DNA from: Betaproteobacteria bacterium
GTDB lineage: Bacteria; Pseudomonadota; Gammaproteobacteria; Burkholderiales; SG8-39
Length of the DNA stretch: 37,678 nucleotides
Assembly (NCBI GenBank): GCA_005881575.1
Contig: VBCA01000023.1
Span: 1-37,678 of the forward strand
Reading direction: 5' to 3'
Shown here: piece by piece, positions 6,768 to 15,906 of the stretch
How positions within the stretch are numbered: the first letter of the stretch is position 1
How the letters are laid out: every line of letters begins with the position of its first letter
The notes under the pieces: model-generated
What the model was told of the DNA's origin: nothing
The model's database searches: none
What the model saw: only the letters and a program-made list of their open reading frames with translations
Made by a program: the position numbers and the translations under genes

Positions 6768-8951
6768 ATGAAGCAAGTCCGCCAATACCTTCGCAACGGC
6801 GCCCTGGATATCGGCGAGGTGCCCATCCCCGCGGTCGGCGCGGGCGACGTGCTCGTGCGCAGCCACTACTCGTTCGTGAGCGTGGGCACCGAAAAGATGA
6901 AGGTTTCGCAGGCGCGCATGAGCCTCGTTGAGAAGGCGAAACAGCGGCCCGATCAGGTCAGGCTGGTGCTCAATACGCTCCGCGAGCAGGGCCTGGTCGC
7001 CACGTTACGGAAAGTGCAAGAGCGGCTCAAGGCCCCGGCCACGCTCGGCTACAGCTGCGCCGGAACCGTGGTGGAAGTGGGTTCCGACGTGGACGAGTTC
7101 CGGGTGGATGACCGCGTAGCCTGCATCGGGGAAGGCGTGGCGACGCACGCCGAGTACAACGCGGTGCCGCGAAACCTGGTGGTGCGCGTTCCTGCGAACG
7201 TGAGCCTCGAGGCCGCCAGCTCGAGCGCGGTCGGCGCGATCGCGCTCCAGGCAATCCGCCAGGCGAAGCTCGAGCTCGGTGAAAGCGTCGCCATCATCGG
7301 GCTCGGCCTGCTCGGGCAGTTCCTCGTGCAGCTTTGCCGCGCGAACGGATGCCGCGTGATCGGAGTGGACCTCGACCCCGGCAAGTGCGCGCTCGCAGCG
7401 GAGAACGGCGCCGAGGCGGCTTGCGGTCCGCAAGCCGACGAGGCGCTCCACCACACGCTGCGCGCAAGCGCCGGTCTCGGTGTCGATGCGGTGTTGCTCA
7501 CCGCCTCCACAAAGGACCTCGGACCGATCGAGCTCGCAGCCATGCTGGTGCGCGACCGCGGCCGCGTGGTGTGCCTGGGCAACACCGCGATCCAGTTGGA
7601 ATGGCGCACCTGGTTCGGCAAGGAGATCGATTTCCTCTTCAGCCGTGCGATGGGGGCAGGGATCAACGAGCCGGACTATTTCACGCGCGGTAATGATTAC
7701 CCGATCGGCTACGTGCGCTGGACCGCCAACCGGAACATGCAAGCCTTCCTCGACCTGATCGCGCAGGGCAAGCTCGCGGTGCCGCGGCTCATCACCCACC
7801 GGTTCCCGTTCTCGGAAGCGATCTCGGTGTTCGACAGGATCGCGAGCGGCGAGCTGAATCAGGCCGTGGGCATCGTGTTCGAGTACCCCGAGCCCGAGAA
7901 AGGCGTGTTCGAATTGCAGCCGCGTACACTCACCTTCGGGGGCGAGCAGCCGCGCGGCGCGGTGCGGCTCGGACAAATCGGCGCGGGCAACTACGCAAAG
8001 TCCATGCTCATGCCGTGCTTTCCCTCCCTCGCCGACCTGAGCCTCGAAGGCATCTGCACGACCAAGGGCCCCAACGCCGAGGCGCTCGCCAAGCGATACG
8101 GGTTTCGCAAGGCGACCACCGACGCGGGCGAGCTGCTTCGCGATCGCGAGATCAACGCGATCATGGTGGCGACCCGTCACGACAGCCACGCCCGCTACGC
8201 CGCCCTGGCGCTTGGAGCGGGCAAGCATGCCTACGTCGAGAAGCCGCTCGCCATGACCGAGGAGCAGCTCGCCCCCATCGCCACCGCGCTGGCCAAGCGC
8301 GGAGCGGACGGCCCGACGCTCTGGATCGGCCACAACCGCCGCTTCAGCCCGTTGAGTCAGCGCGCGCTCGCCCACTTCAAAGGGGTCGAAGTGCGGCAGG
8401 TCGCTTGCACCGTGCGCTCGGCGGGTGTACCGGCCGACAGCTGGTACCAGGACAAGGTTGCGGGCGGAGGAGTTCTTTTCGGCGACGTCTGCCATTTCAT
8501 CGATCTCGCGATCTACTTCGCACAGAGCCTGCCGGTCGAGGTCGCCGCATTCGCCACCCCCGACCCCGGACACCGCGAGGAGAGCTGGGCAATCACGCTG
8601 CATTTCGCGAACGGCGGCTTGGGAGTGGTGCACTACGTGTGCGGCAGCCAGAAGGGCCTGGACCACGAGACTATCGACATCCTCGGCGGCGGGCGCTCGG
8701 CCACGATCACAGATTTTCGCCGACTTATCCTTCGCGGCGGCGCGGGCGGCGGCATGCGCCAGCTCCAGCCCGACCTCGGCCAGAAGGCGATGCTCCATGC
8801 GATGGTCGCCCAGTTTTCCCGCGCGCCAGGCGCGGTGGACTATACCGACAGCTTTCTGGTCTCGGCGCAGGCGCTGCTCGCCGCGCACCGGTCCATCGTC
8901 GAGCGCCGCATCGTGAAGATGGAGCCGCGATTCCCGTTCGGGATCGCCTGA
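6768..8951 (+). CDS. Bi-domain oxidoreductase (MDR dehydrogenase fused to Gfo/Idh/MocA)
   Basis: The protein has 727 residues. The first ~375 form a zinc-type medium-chain dehydrogenase: a GTEK segment, GYSCAGTVVEVG near 100, and the nucleotide-binding GLGLLGQF around 180. After a linker, the second half from about residue 400 is a Gfo/Idh/MocA oxidoreductase: QIGAGNYAKSML, then the EKPLA motif at about 491 with its catalytic Lys, and HNRRFSP. Such fusions recur in surface-polysaccharide loci beside heparinase II/III and AsnB genes and are thought to modify a sugar nucleotide or sugar acid; the reaction is not established. GAAGGAAAC precedes ATG 6768. The next gene starts one base after the stop. 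Confidence 0.85.
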   Translation: MKQVRQYLRNGALDIGEVPIPAVGAGDVLVRSHYSFVSVGTEKMKVSQARMSLVEKAKQRPDQVRLVLNTLREQGLVATLRKVQERLKAPATLGYSCAGTVVEVGSDVDEFRVDDRVACIGEGVATHAEYNAVPRNLVVRVPANVSLEAASSSAVGAIALQAIRQAKLELGESVAIIGLGLLGQFLVQLCRANGCRVIGVDLDPGKCALAAENGAEAACGPQADEALHHTLRASAGLGVDAVLLTASTKDLGPIELAAMLVRDRGRVVCLGNTAIQLEWRTWFGKEIDFLFSRAMGAGINEPDYFTRGNDYPIGYVRWTANRNMQAFLDLIAQGKLAVPRLITHRFPFSEAISVFDRIASGELNQAVGIVFEYPEPEKGVFELQPRTLTFGGEQPRGAVRLGQIGAGNYAKSMLMPCFPSLADLSLEGICTTKGPNAEALAKRYGFRKATTDAGELLRDREINAIMVATRHDSHARYAALALGAGKHAYVEKPLAMTEEQLAPIATALAKRGADGPTLWIGHNRRFSPLSQRALAHFKGVEVRQVACTVRSAGVPADSWYQDKVAGGGVLFGDVCHFIDLAIYFAQSLPVEVAAFATPDPGHREESWAITLHFANGGLGVVHYVCGSQKGLDHETIDILGGGRSATITDFRRLILRGGAGGGMRQLQPDLGQKAMLHAMVAQFSRAPGAVDYTDSFLVSAQALLAAHRSIVERRIVKMEPRFPFGIA

Positions 8952-8952
8952 C

Positions 8953-10116
8953 ATGGCTGTGCCACGCCCGCGTCTCCTTCTCATCGGCCCTCTGCCGCCG
9001 CCGCTTGGCGGCGTGCAGCTCATTGTCGACATGCAGCTGCGTTCGAGCCTGGCGCAAGAGTTCGATGTGCACCCGGTGAACACCTCGAAGCGCGAGCTGC
9101 GCTGGGCGGTCGAGAACCCCACCTGGAAGACGCCGTTCTACTTCGCGCGCGACTTTCTGCAGCTGATTCGAACGCTCGTCCGGGTGCGGCCCGACGCGGC
9201 GCTCGTTCACGCTACCTCGAGCCTGTCGATTCTGCGCGACTGGATGTTCATGGTGACCGCGCGTCTTTTCGGCGCCAAGGTCATCTGCCATTACCACGGC
9301 ACCCTGCACTCGCGCTTTCCCTCGGGCGAAACGCGCATCGGCCGTGCTGTCGGCCGGTTCTTGATGTCAGCGGCTCACCGCGTAATCGTACTCAGCCCCA
9401 CCTATCAACGGGAGATGGGCAAGGCGTGGAAACGCGACGACCTCGTCTGGGCATCCAACGTGGCGGATGTCGCCCTCTTTCGCAATATGCCCGCTGACAC
9501 CCCCGCACCGTGGCTCGCGCCCGGCGAGCGCGCGGTGTTGTTCGTCGGGCGGCTGTCAGCACCCAAGGGCATTTACGATTTGTTCGACGCTATCCCCCTG
9601 GTGGCAGAGCGCCATCCCGAAGCACGTTTCGTACTGGTAGGCGTCGCCGAGAGCGATGCGATGGAGCCCGTGATTCGCGCCGAGGCCGGGCGCCGCGGTA
9701 TCGCGGCGCGCCTCACTTTTCTGGGTTCCCTCGAGGGCCGCGACAAGGCCGCCGCGTTCATCACCTCGAAAATGATCGTGGTGCCGTCCTGGACCGAAGC
9801 GTTTCCGCTCGTGATTCCGGAGGCCATGGCCGCGGGGCTTCCCGTCATCGCCACCACCGTGGGCGCGATCCCGGATTTCGTGAAGGATGGAGAGGACGGC
9901 TTCCTGGTCGTGCCGAGGAAACCGGCCGAGCTGGCCGACGGCATCTGCCGGCTCCTGGACGACGAAAGCCTGCGCCGGCGGATCAGCGAGCGGCTGCGAG
10001 AGCGCGCGCCGCGGGAATTCGCGATCGAGATCGGATGCGGGAAGGTCCTGGATGCGGCAAAGGACGCTTTGAGAAGCTCGCCCGCTGCAGTGCCCGAGCT
10101 TCGCGGCCGACGCTGA
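8953..10116 (+). CDS. Glycosyltransferase family 4
   Basis: The protein has 387 residues of GT-B fold. The N-terminal acceptor domain opens with P-R-L-L-L-I-G-P-L-P-P-P-L-G-G-V. The C-terminal donor domain has FVGRLSAPKGIYDL near residue 200 and the E-x7-E retaining-enzyme motif (EAFPLVIPE) followed by AMAAGLPVIAT near 280. It transfers a sugar from a nucleotide donor in cytoplasmic glycan assembly; donor and linkage cannot be read. It begins one base after the preceding stop, so translation is probably coupled. It ends 18 bases before the methyltransferase. Confidence 0.88.
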   Translation: MAVPRPRLLLIGPLPPPLGGVQLIVDMQLRSSLAQEFDVHPVNTSKRELRWAVENPTWKTPFYFARDFLQLIRTLVRVRPDAALVHATSSLSILRDWMFMVTARLFGAKVICHYHGTLHSRFPSGETRIGRAVGRFLMSAAHRVIVLSPTYQREMGKAWKRDDLVWASNVADVALFRNMPADTPAPWLAPGERAVLFVGRLSAPKGIYDLFDAIPLVAERHPEARFVLVGVAESDAMEPVIRAEAGRRGIAARLTFLGSLEGRDKAAAFITSKMIVVPSWTEAFPLVIPEAMAAGLPVIATTVGAIPDFVKDGEDGFLVVPRKPAELADGICRLLDDESLRRRISERLRERAPREFAIEIGCGKVLDAAKDALRSSPAAVPELRGRR

Positions 10117-10134
10117 AACCGGACAGGAAAGGCC

Positions 10135-11088
10135 ATGCTGAACGTTCAACTCGCCAAGTCGCTCATGAAGAGATGGGAAGCCTTCCCGCCCCCGCCCGGG
10201 GAAGATGCGGGCGAATTCCAGGAAGTGTTCCGGCACGCAGTCTTCGTCAATGGGACCGAAGCGGAGCGCAAGGCGATCATGCTCGCGTCCTCCGAGAGCA
10301 AGTACCGGAACGAGCTCGCCTATCCCTGGGATCATTATTTCGGAAGGGACCTTTCGTCGCTCTTGGAAGGCAAAGTGGCCCTCGATCTCGGTTGCTTCAC
10401 GGGGGGGCGGGGTGCGGCCTGGTTCGAGCGGTACAAGCTCGGCTTTCTCACGGGCATCGACGTGAAGCAGGAGTTCATCGACGCTGCGACGCAGTTCGCG
10501 CGCCTGAAGAAGATCTCAGCCGATTATCGCGTGGCGGTAGGGGAGAAATTGCCTTTTGAGGACAACAGCCTGGACGCCATATTGTCCTACGATGTTTTCG
10601 AGCACGTGCAGAATGTGCAATACGCCCTGGGGGAATGCCACCGTGTCTTGAAGAAGGGGGGCAGGCTCTTCGTCGTTTTCCCCGGCTATTTTCATCCGAC
10701 CGAACATCATCTGGCGCTGGCAACGAGACTCCCGTGCATTCACTACCTGTTCAGCGGAGAGACCCTGGTGCGGGCCTACAACGAAATTCTCGAAGAGCGT
10801 GGAGAAGAGGCGTATTGGTATAAGCGCTCGTCCCCGAAAATGGAACCCTGGGAAAGAGGCAATACGATCAACGGGACGACGCTTGCGAGGTTCCGCCGCT
10901 TCATCCGCGATCACGATTGGGAAGTCGTCCTGCACAGCAGAAAACCGATCGGAAGCATCGGCCGCAACGTTTCCAAAATGCGATCTCTGGCACTCTTGTC
11001 GCGCCCTTTCGGGGTTGCGGCAAATATACCGGGACTCCGCGAGATTTTTTTGCATCGCATTACGTACATCCTGCAGAAAGGCGAGTGA
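10135..11088 (+). CDS. Class I SAM-dependent methyltransferase
   Basis: The protein has 317 residues. The SAM-binding motif I is VALDLGCFTGGRG near residue 80, followed by an acidic residue in GIDV about 20 residues later. YDVFEHV and the post-motif HRVLKKGGRLFVVFPG follow, as in Methyltransf_11-type enzymes. AGGAAAGG lies before ATG 10135. Within this locus the likely target is a glycan or sugar precursor, but it could act on a lipid or small molecule. The last third has no family signature I recognise. Confidence 0.85.
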   Translation: MLNVQLAKSLMKRWEAFPPPPGEDAGEFQEVFRHAVFVNGTEAERKAIMLASSESKYRNELAYPWDHYFGRDLSSLLEGKVALDLGCFTGGRGAAWFERYKLGFLTGIDVKQEFIDAATQFARLKKISADYRVAVGEKLPFEDNSLDAILSYDVFEHVQNVQYALGECHRVLKKGGRLFVVFPGYFHPTEHHLALATRLPCIHYLFSGETLVRAYNEILEERGEEAYWYKRSSPKMEPWERGNTINGTTLARFRRFIRDHDWEVVLHSRKPIGSIGRNVSKMRSLALLSRPFGVAANIPGLREIFLHRITYILQKGE

Positions 11089-11095
11089 TAGCACC

Positions 11096-13168
11096 GTGTC
11101 CACGCCATTCTGGAACAGCGATATGCCCGGACATGAATTCGTAGACCCTCGACTCCGGCTCGAGTCCACTTCTCGGGGAGCGGGAATAAGGGAATGGCTG
11201 CGGTGGCGTCTCAACCGGCTGCGCTGCATGACGCCCGCCGAGGTTTCGCATCGCCTTCTTCGCACGCTGTCGATGCAAGCGGAGCGCGCCGGGCTGGTCG
11301 GGTCGGAGGTTGTTCCGCCCGCGGATCTTGCGACTACACCTCGCCCTTGGGTGCATGCGGCGGCGAAAGTCGATGCCACACGCTACCTCGCCGCTGCCGA
11401 CTGCGTTGCGGCGGGCAAGTTGGATCTGTTCGCGTTGCAAGACGTCGGGCTCGACTCGCCGCCGCGCTGGAATCGCGATCCCAAGACCGGCGTGGAAGCG
11501 CCTCTCAAATTCGGCAAGCTGCTCGATTACCGTAACACACGGCTGGTCGGAGACATCAAGTATCTCTGGGAGCTCAACCGGCATTTGCATCTGGTGACGC
11601 TGGCACAGGCGTATGCGCTCAGCCGCGATGTGCGCTATTTCCACGTTATCTGGCAGCACCTGGAGAGCTGGTTTGCCGCGTGCCCTTACCGCATGGGCCC
11701 CAACTGGTCGAGCGCACTCGAGGCGGCGATCAGGCTCATCAACTGGTCTGTCACCTGGCAACTCCTCGGCGGAGCGCGCTCGCCGCTTTTCGAAGACGCG
11801 GAGAGCGTCCGGTTCCGGCAGCGCTGGCTGGAATCTGTTTATCAGCACGCACGGTTCGTGCGCGGCCACTTCTCGCTTCACTCGTCGGCCAACAACCACC
11901 TCATCGGAGAGGCGGCGGGCCTGTTCATCGCCGCCCTGACCTGGCCTCATTGGCGGAGCGTACGCTCCTGGCTCCCGGCGGCGAAGGCGATTCTGGAAAG
12001 AGAAGCGCTGCTGCAGAATGCGCCCGACGGCGTCAATCGCGAGCAGGCCGCGTCGTACCAGCAGTTCGTGCTCGATTTTCTGCTGATCTCTCTCCTCGCC
12101 GGCAAGGCCAACGGACAGTCGTTCTCCGCTGCGTACGAATCGCGCATCGAAGCGATGCTCGAGTATCTGTGTTCGATCATGGACGTGAAGGGCAATGTTC
12201 CAATGTTCGGCGATGCCGACGATGGCTTGGTCGTCAGGCTTGCCCAAGGCGGTGATTTTTCCCCCTACCGATCGTTGCTCGCGACCGGGGCGGTGCTGTT
12301 TCAGAGAGATGAATTCAGGCTCAAAGCAGGTGAGCTCGACGACAAGACCCGCTGGCTCGCGGGCAGCCGAGCGGACGCCCTGTTTCAAGGGCAAAGCGCG
12401 GCGCAGACGCGGCTTCCGCTGCGGCAGGCATTTCCCGCCGGCGGCTATTACATCCTGGGTTGCGACTTCGAGACCGACCGCGAAATCCGCCTCATCGCCG
12501 ACGCAGGCCCGGTGGGCTACCGCAGCATCGCCGCCCATGGGCATGCCGATGCCCTCGCTTTTACCTTGTCCATCGGCGGCGTGGAGTTCCTGATCGATCC
12601 GGGAACCTATGCTTATCATACGCAAGGCCCATGGCGTCAGTATTTTCGCGGTACATCTGCCCATAACACCGTGCGCGTGGACGGAAGGGATCAATCGCAG
12701 TCCGGCGGCAACTTCATGTGGCTCCGGAAAGCGCGTGCCGGCTGCAGCTTCTGGTCGAGCACGGACGAGAGTGATGTGTTCGAGGGTTGGCAAGATGGAT
12801 ACACGCGGCTTGCCGATCCCGTGATGCACAGACGTCGGATTACTCTGCACAAGGCGGCGAGACGCGTGGTGATCGAGGACACGCTGCAGATGGCCGGGGA
12901 GCACGATATCGAGCTTTTTTTTCATTGCGGAGAACGTTGCCGGATCGATCCCCTGCCGGACGGATATGCGGTCAGGCACGAGGCGAGCATGCTCACCATC
13001 ACGCTGCCGCATTCCGAATATGGCTCCTCTTGCGTTTATCACGGCAGCAGCGCACCGATCTCGGGCTGGGTATCGAGGCGCTTCGACGACAAGCAACCGT
13101 CACCGACCATCGCGTGGCGGGTCCGACTCAAGGGCGACGCCGTCTTGCGCAGCGAGATCATATGCTGA
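11096..13168 (+). CDS. Heparinase II/III family protein
   Basis: The protein has 690 residues from GTG 11096, placed because it follows the methyltransferase stop by seven bases; ATG 11123 is an in-frame alternative. The N-terminal half is an alpha-helical toroid (WSSALEAAIRLINW, HSSANNHLIGEAAGLF with the family's Asn-Asn-His). The C-terminal half is the heparinase II/III beta domain: HGHADALAFTLSIGG, then LIDPGTYAYH and SAHNTVRVDG. Relatives are polysaccharide lyases acting on uronate-containing glycans. I see no signal peptide, so either it is cytoplasmic or its export is unconventional; many locus-associated members share this. Uronate from AlgD fits a lyase substrate. The next gene overlaps its end by seven bases. 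Confidence 0.85.
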   Translation: MSTPFWNSDMPGHEFVDPRLRLESTSRGAGIREWLRWRLNRLRCMTPAEVSHRLLRTLSMQAERAGLVGSEVVPPADLATTPRPWVHAAAKVDATRYLAAADCVAAGKLDLFALQDVGLDSPPRWNRDPKTGVEAPLKFGKLLDYRNTRLVGDIKYLWELNRHLHLVTLAQAYALSRDVRYFHVIWQHLESWFAACPYRMGPNWSSALEAAIRLINWSVTWQLLGGARSPLFEDAESVRFRQRWLESVYQHARFVRGHFSLHSSANNHLIGEAAGLFIAALTWPHWRSVRSWLPAAKAILEREALLQNAPDGVNREQAASYQQFVLDFLLISLLAGKANGQSFSAAYESRIEAMLEYLCSIMDVKGNVPMFGDADDGLVVRLAQGGDFSPYRSLLATGAVLFQRDEFRLKAGELDDKTRWLAGSRADALFQGQSAAQTRLPLRQAFPAGGYYILGCDFETDREIRLIADAGPVGYRSIAAHGHADALAFTLSIGGVEFLIDPGTYAYHTQGPWRQYFRGTSAHNTVRVDGRDQSQSGGNFMWLRKARAGCSFWSSTDESDVFEGWQDGYTRLADPVMHRRRITLHKAARRVVIEDTLQMAGEHDIELFFHCGERCRIDPLPDGYAVRHEASMLTITLPHSEYGSSCVYHGSSAPISGWVSRRFDDKQPSPTIAWRVRLKGDAVLRSEIIC

Positions 13169-13791
13169 CGCGGTGGAGCACCAATGTTGATTCCCGCAAT
13201 CGCCTTATGGCGCCAACCAGGATGGGGGTCAGGGACATATTGCGGGCGGACATCCTGCGAACCTACGATTACCTGCAGGGGAGCCGCCTGCGCAGGACCG
13301 TGAACTGCCTGCGTTCCCCCGGAGTGCAGGCCGTGATCGTTTTCAGATTCGGCCAATGGCTGGACACGCAGACTTTGGCGCTGAGGCTGTTGCTGCATCC
13401 GGTCTATTTTGTCCTGAACGGCCTCGTGCAAATCATGTGGGGAATAGAGCTTCCGCGTTCCGCGACGATCGGTCCGGGGTTCTATATCGGCCATTTCGGC
13501 GCAATCACGATCGCGCCGGATGTCGTCATCGGAAGCAATTGCAATATTTCCCAGGACCTGACGATCGGCCTGTCCGGGCAGGGCGAAAGGGCGGGGGTGC
13601 CGACGATAGGAGACAACGTCTACCTCGGGCCGGGCGCGCGGGTATTCGGAAAAATATCCATCGGGAACAACGTAAAAATCGGCGCCAACGCGGTGGTCTA
13701 CAAAGACATACCGGATAACGCGATCGTGGTATTGGACCCGGGGTTCAAGATTGTGTCGTACAAGGGAAATCATAGTTCGGGCGGAGAATAA
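13162..13791 (+). CDS. Hexapeptide-repeat acetyltransferase, serine acetyltransferase-like
   Basis: The protein has 209 residues from ATG 13162, overlapping the preceding stop by seven bases. ATGs at 13207 and 13222 are possible starts. The N-terminal helical part (RADILRTYDYLQG) and a hydrophobic loop are followed by left-handed beta-helix hexapeptides: ATIGPGFYIGHFGAITIAPDVVIGSNC, then a GLSG loop and GDNVYLGPGARVFG. These resemble CysE and the locus-borne serine acetyltransferase-like proteins. Here the acceptor is more likely a sugar than serine, since no cysteine gene is near; that is inference. Confidence 0.82.
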   Translation: MLTRWSTNVDSRNRLMAPTRMGVRDILRADILRTYDYLQGSRLRRTVNCLRSPGVQAVIVFRFGQWLDTQTLALRLLLHPVYFVLNGLVQIMWGIELPRSATIGPGFYIGHFGAITIAPDVVIGSNCNISQDLTIGLSGQGERAGVPTIGDNVYLGPGARVFGKISIGNNVKIGANAVVYKDIPDNAIVVLDPGFKIVSYKGNHSSGGE

Positions 13792-13861
13792 GATCCGAGC
13801 GGTCGGTCGCTGCGCCGGTGAATTTCACGCGCCGGTCACGCGAAAAGATCGAAGGGAGGCG

Positions 13862-13881
13862 CGCTTCTTGCACAAGAAGCG
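13862..13881 (+). promoter_or_regulatory. Perfect inverted repeat in the gap before the formyltransferase-like gene
   Basis: CGCTTCTTG (13862-13870) and CAAGAAGCG (13873-13881) are exact complements around a two-base centre. As RNA it makes an eight-pair stem with a GCAC loop. It lies in the 179-base gap 13792-13970, 70 bases past one stop and 90 before the next start. It could be an operator or terminator; no T-run follows directly. Confidence 0.45.
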
Positions 13882-13970
13882 TAGGTCATGCAATCCTGCA
13901 CGTTTTCCGATCATGACATCCGCCACTGCACCGAACCCCTTGCTTCAACTGGACAAAAGACAAAGCCACG

Positions 13971-15629
13971 ATGAAAGCGCTTAGAGTCGGTCTGCTGGTC
14001 AGCAGCACGTTTTCAAGTAAGTACGTTCATGAATTGGCTCTTTGGGGGAAAGAACGCGCCGACATCAACATTTCGCACCTTATCGTTCACGCTCGCCCCC
14101 GGGACTCGAATTTGGGCAGGGTGCGCAATGTTCTTCTAGAGCAAGGGCCTTACGTCCTGCTCTCCAAAATCCTGTTTCGACTGATAGTCTTCGTGGAACG
14201 TTTGCTCCTCAAACGGACCCTACATAGCGATCACTATGAAGTATTCGATCTGAGAAAATTGGTCGATGAAATACTAATAATAAACCCCATCGTTTCCAAG
14301 TCCGGAATGGTGTATCGATTTTCTGCCGAGGACATTGAGAAAATAAAGGCGCTTGATTTCGACGTATTGATACGATTTGGCTCGGGAATAATGCGTGGTG
14401 ACATTCTTCGCGCATGTCGATTCGGGATTATTTCCTTTCATCACGGTGACAATAGAATCAACAGAGGGGGTCCTGCAGGATTCTGGGAGTGTTATTACGA
14501 ATGGCCTCAGACGGGCTTCATCATTCAACGCCTCACCGAAGAACTCGACGCCGGCGACGTATTGGTCAGGGGTTCGTACGCGACGCGCTACTACTATTCC
14601 CTAAACCAGGCTCATCTATATAAAAAATCAAACACCCATCTCAAGAATCTCCTCGTTCGGATAGCGTCAACACGCGAGCTCCCACCCGTGGAGAGTGCGC
14701 CGAATCCCTATTCGAATACCCTCTTTCGCGCTCCCAATGCAATTCAGTCCGTCGTTTATGGATTGAAAGTTCTCAGCAGGATATCGATCAAGGTGATTGC
14801 AAGAATACTGATGCTCAGAAAAAGATGGGGAATTTCGCTGGTATCTTGCAAGTGGGATAGATCCGTGTTGTGGCGAAGCACTGAAGTGAAACCTCCCAGA
14901 GGGCGATTTTGGGCCGACCCGTTCCTACACTCATACGACGGAAGAACATTCTGCTTTGTCGAGGATTTCGTATACAAAACGAGTAGAGCTCATATCACGG
15001 CCCTGGAGATCGCCGGAACGAAGGCGATCGAACTTGGAACCGCGGTCAAAGAACCGTTCCACATGTCTTTCCCATTCCTGTTCCAATACCAAGGGGCGCT
15101 TTACATGTGCCCCGAGGCGCGCGAATCCGGGCAAATCAGAATCTACCGTTGCGCCGACTTCCCCCTGAAATGGGAACTGCGGACCGTCATTATGGAGGAC
15201 GTACGTGCGGCAGATACCATGCTTTTCGAGAGAGGGGGTAAGTGGTGGATGCTTACGAATTTGGACGAATCGGGAGCGGAGGATCATTGTTCCGAGCTGT
15301 ATTTGTTTTCGTCAGATTCGCCGCTTGGTACAAATTGGACGCCGCATCCTCAGAATCCGGTACGAAACGATGCTTATGGAGGCAGAAATGCAGGTCTGAT
15401 CGTCGACGGAGAGAAGCTTTTCAGGCTCGCTCAGCGGCAGGGATTTGACCAGTATGGGCAAGGCTTACTCGTGTATGAGGTTAAAACGATATCGGAATCG
15501 CTGTTTGTCGAAGAACTGGTATCCAAGATTGATCCTAGCTTCAGGAGAGGACTTCGTGGCACGCACCATCTTTCAACCGACGGCAAAACTACTGCAATCG
15601 ACCACGAATACTACTCACTATTCCTTTAA
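13971..15629 (+). CDS. Formyltransferase-like domain fused to GINT1-like sugar-transferase domain
   Basis: The protein has 552 residues. The first ~240 resemble the formyl-transfer fold: DVLIRFGSGIMRGDIL, then a histidine-rich FHHGDNRINRGGPAGFWE near 160-178, which parallels the N-H-D catalytic region of formyltransferases. The second half from about 285 (WADPFL, FVEDFV, FPFLFQYQG, MCPEA, DTMLFERGGKWWML, GGRNAGL, HHLSTDGK) matches my recollection of the glucosamine inositolphosphorylceramide transferase-like (GINT1) family, a five-bladed-propeller-like domain. Formylation or another one-carbon transfer onto an amino sugar is plausible. The base composition is visibly more AT-rich than its neighbours, especially 14200-14900, suggesting separate acquisition. 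The Shine-Dalgarno sequence is weak. Confidence 0.68.
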   Translation: MKALRVGLLVSSTFSSKYVHELALWGKERADINISHLIVHARPRDSNLGRVRNVLLEQGPYVLLSKILFRLIVFVERLLLKRTLHSDHYEVFDLRKLVDEILIINPIVSKSGMVYRFSAEDIEKIKALDFDVLIRFGSGIMRGDILRACRFGIISFHHGDNRINRGGPAGFWECYYEWPQTGFIIQRLTEELDAGDVLVRGSYATRYYYSLNQAHLYKKSNTHLKNLLVRIASTRELPPVESAPNPYSNTLFRAPNAIQSVVYGLKVLSRISIKVIARILMLRKRWGISLVSCKWDRSVLWRSTEVKPPRGRFWADPFLHSYDGRTFCFVEDFVYKTSRAHITALEIAGTKAIELGTAVKEPFHMSFPFLFQYQGALYMCPEARESGQIRIYRCADFPLKWELRTVIMEDVRAADTMLFERGGKWWMLTNLDESGAEDHCSELYLFSSDSPLGTNWTPHPQNPVRNDAYGGRNAGLIVDGEKLFRLAQRQGFDQYGQGLLVYEVKTISESLFVEELVSKIDPSFRRGLRGTHHLSTDGKTTAIDHEYYSLFL

Positions 15630-15721
15630 TCGCTTGCGGGGATGGGGGACTGTTTCGTGAGCTTTCGGCGAGATCCGTTTCGCGCCCGCCGCCCCGAGGC
15701 CGACGCCGGTCACCGCTCTGA

Positions 15722-15770
15722 GATCGGACGCTGATCCGATCGGACCATATCGCGCGTTGCAGTCACTGCA
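15722..15770 (+). promoter_or_regulatory. Cluster of inverted repeats upstream of algD
   Basis: GATCGGA (15722-15728) pairs with TCCGATC (15735-15741), which itself belongs to the ten-base palindrome 15735-15744. TGCAGT-C-ACTGCA follows at 15758-15770. The group lies in the 277-base gap before algD (15630-15906), 137-185 bases from its start. It is a candidate operator region; no sigma-factor boxes could be assigned with confidence. Confidence 0.4.
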
Positions 15771-15906
15771 CTGGCGTCAACAACTTCTCCCTATCCTGTG
15801 GTCGGGGTTCGCGCAGCGTGAGTGCGCACTGCGGTCCATGGGTTGCTTCCCGCTTCCCGCAGGGCGGCCTTGTCGGTCGATTCGTGCAACCATCACAAGG
15901 GCGATC

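Noticed and set aside
5555-6826. 423-residue open frame antisense to the AsnB gene
   Set aside because: No recognisable fold, while the + strand shows the full PP-loop synthetase domain.
7005-9122. 705-residue open frame antisense to the bi-domain oxidoreductase
   Set aside because: Arg/Ala/His-rich translation without any domain; the opposite strand has complete motifs of two known families. High GC leaves antisense frames open.
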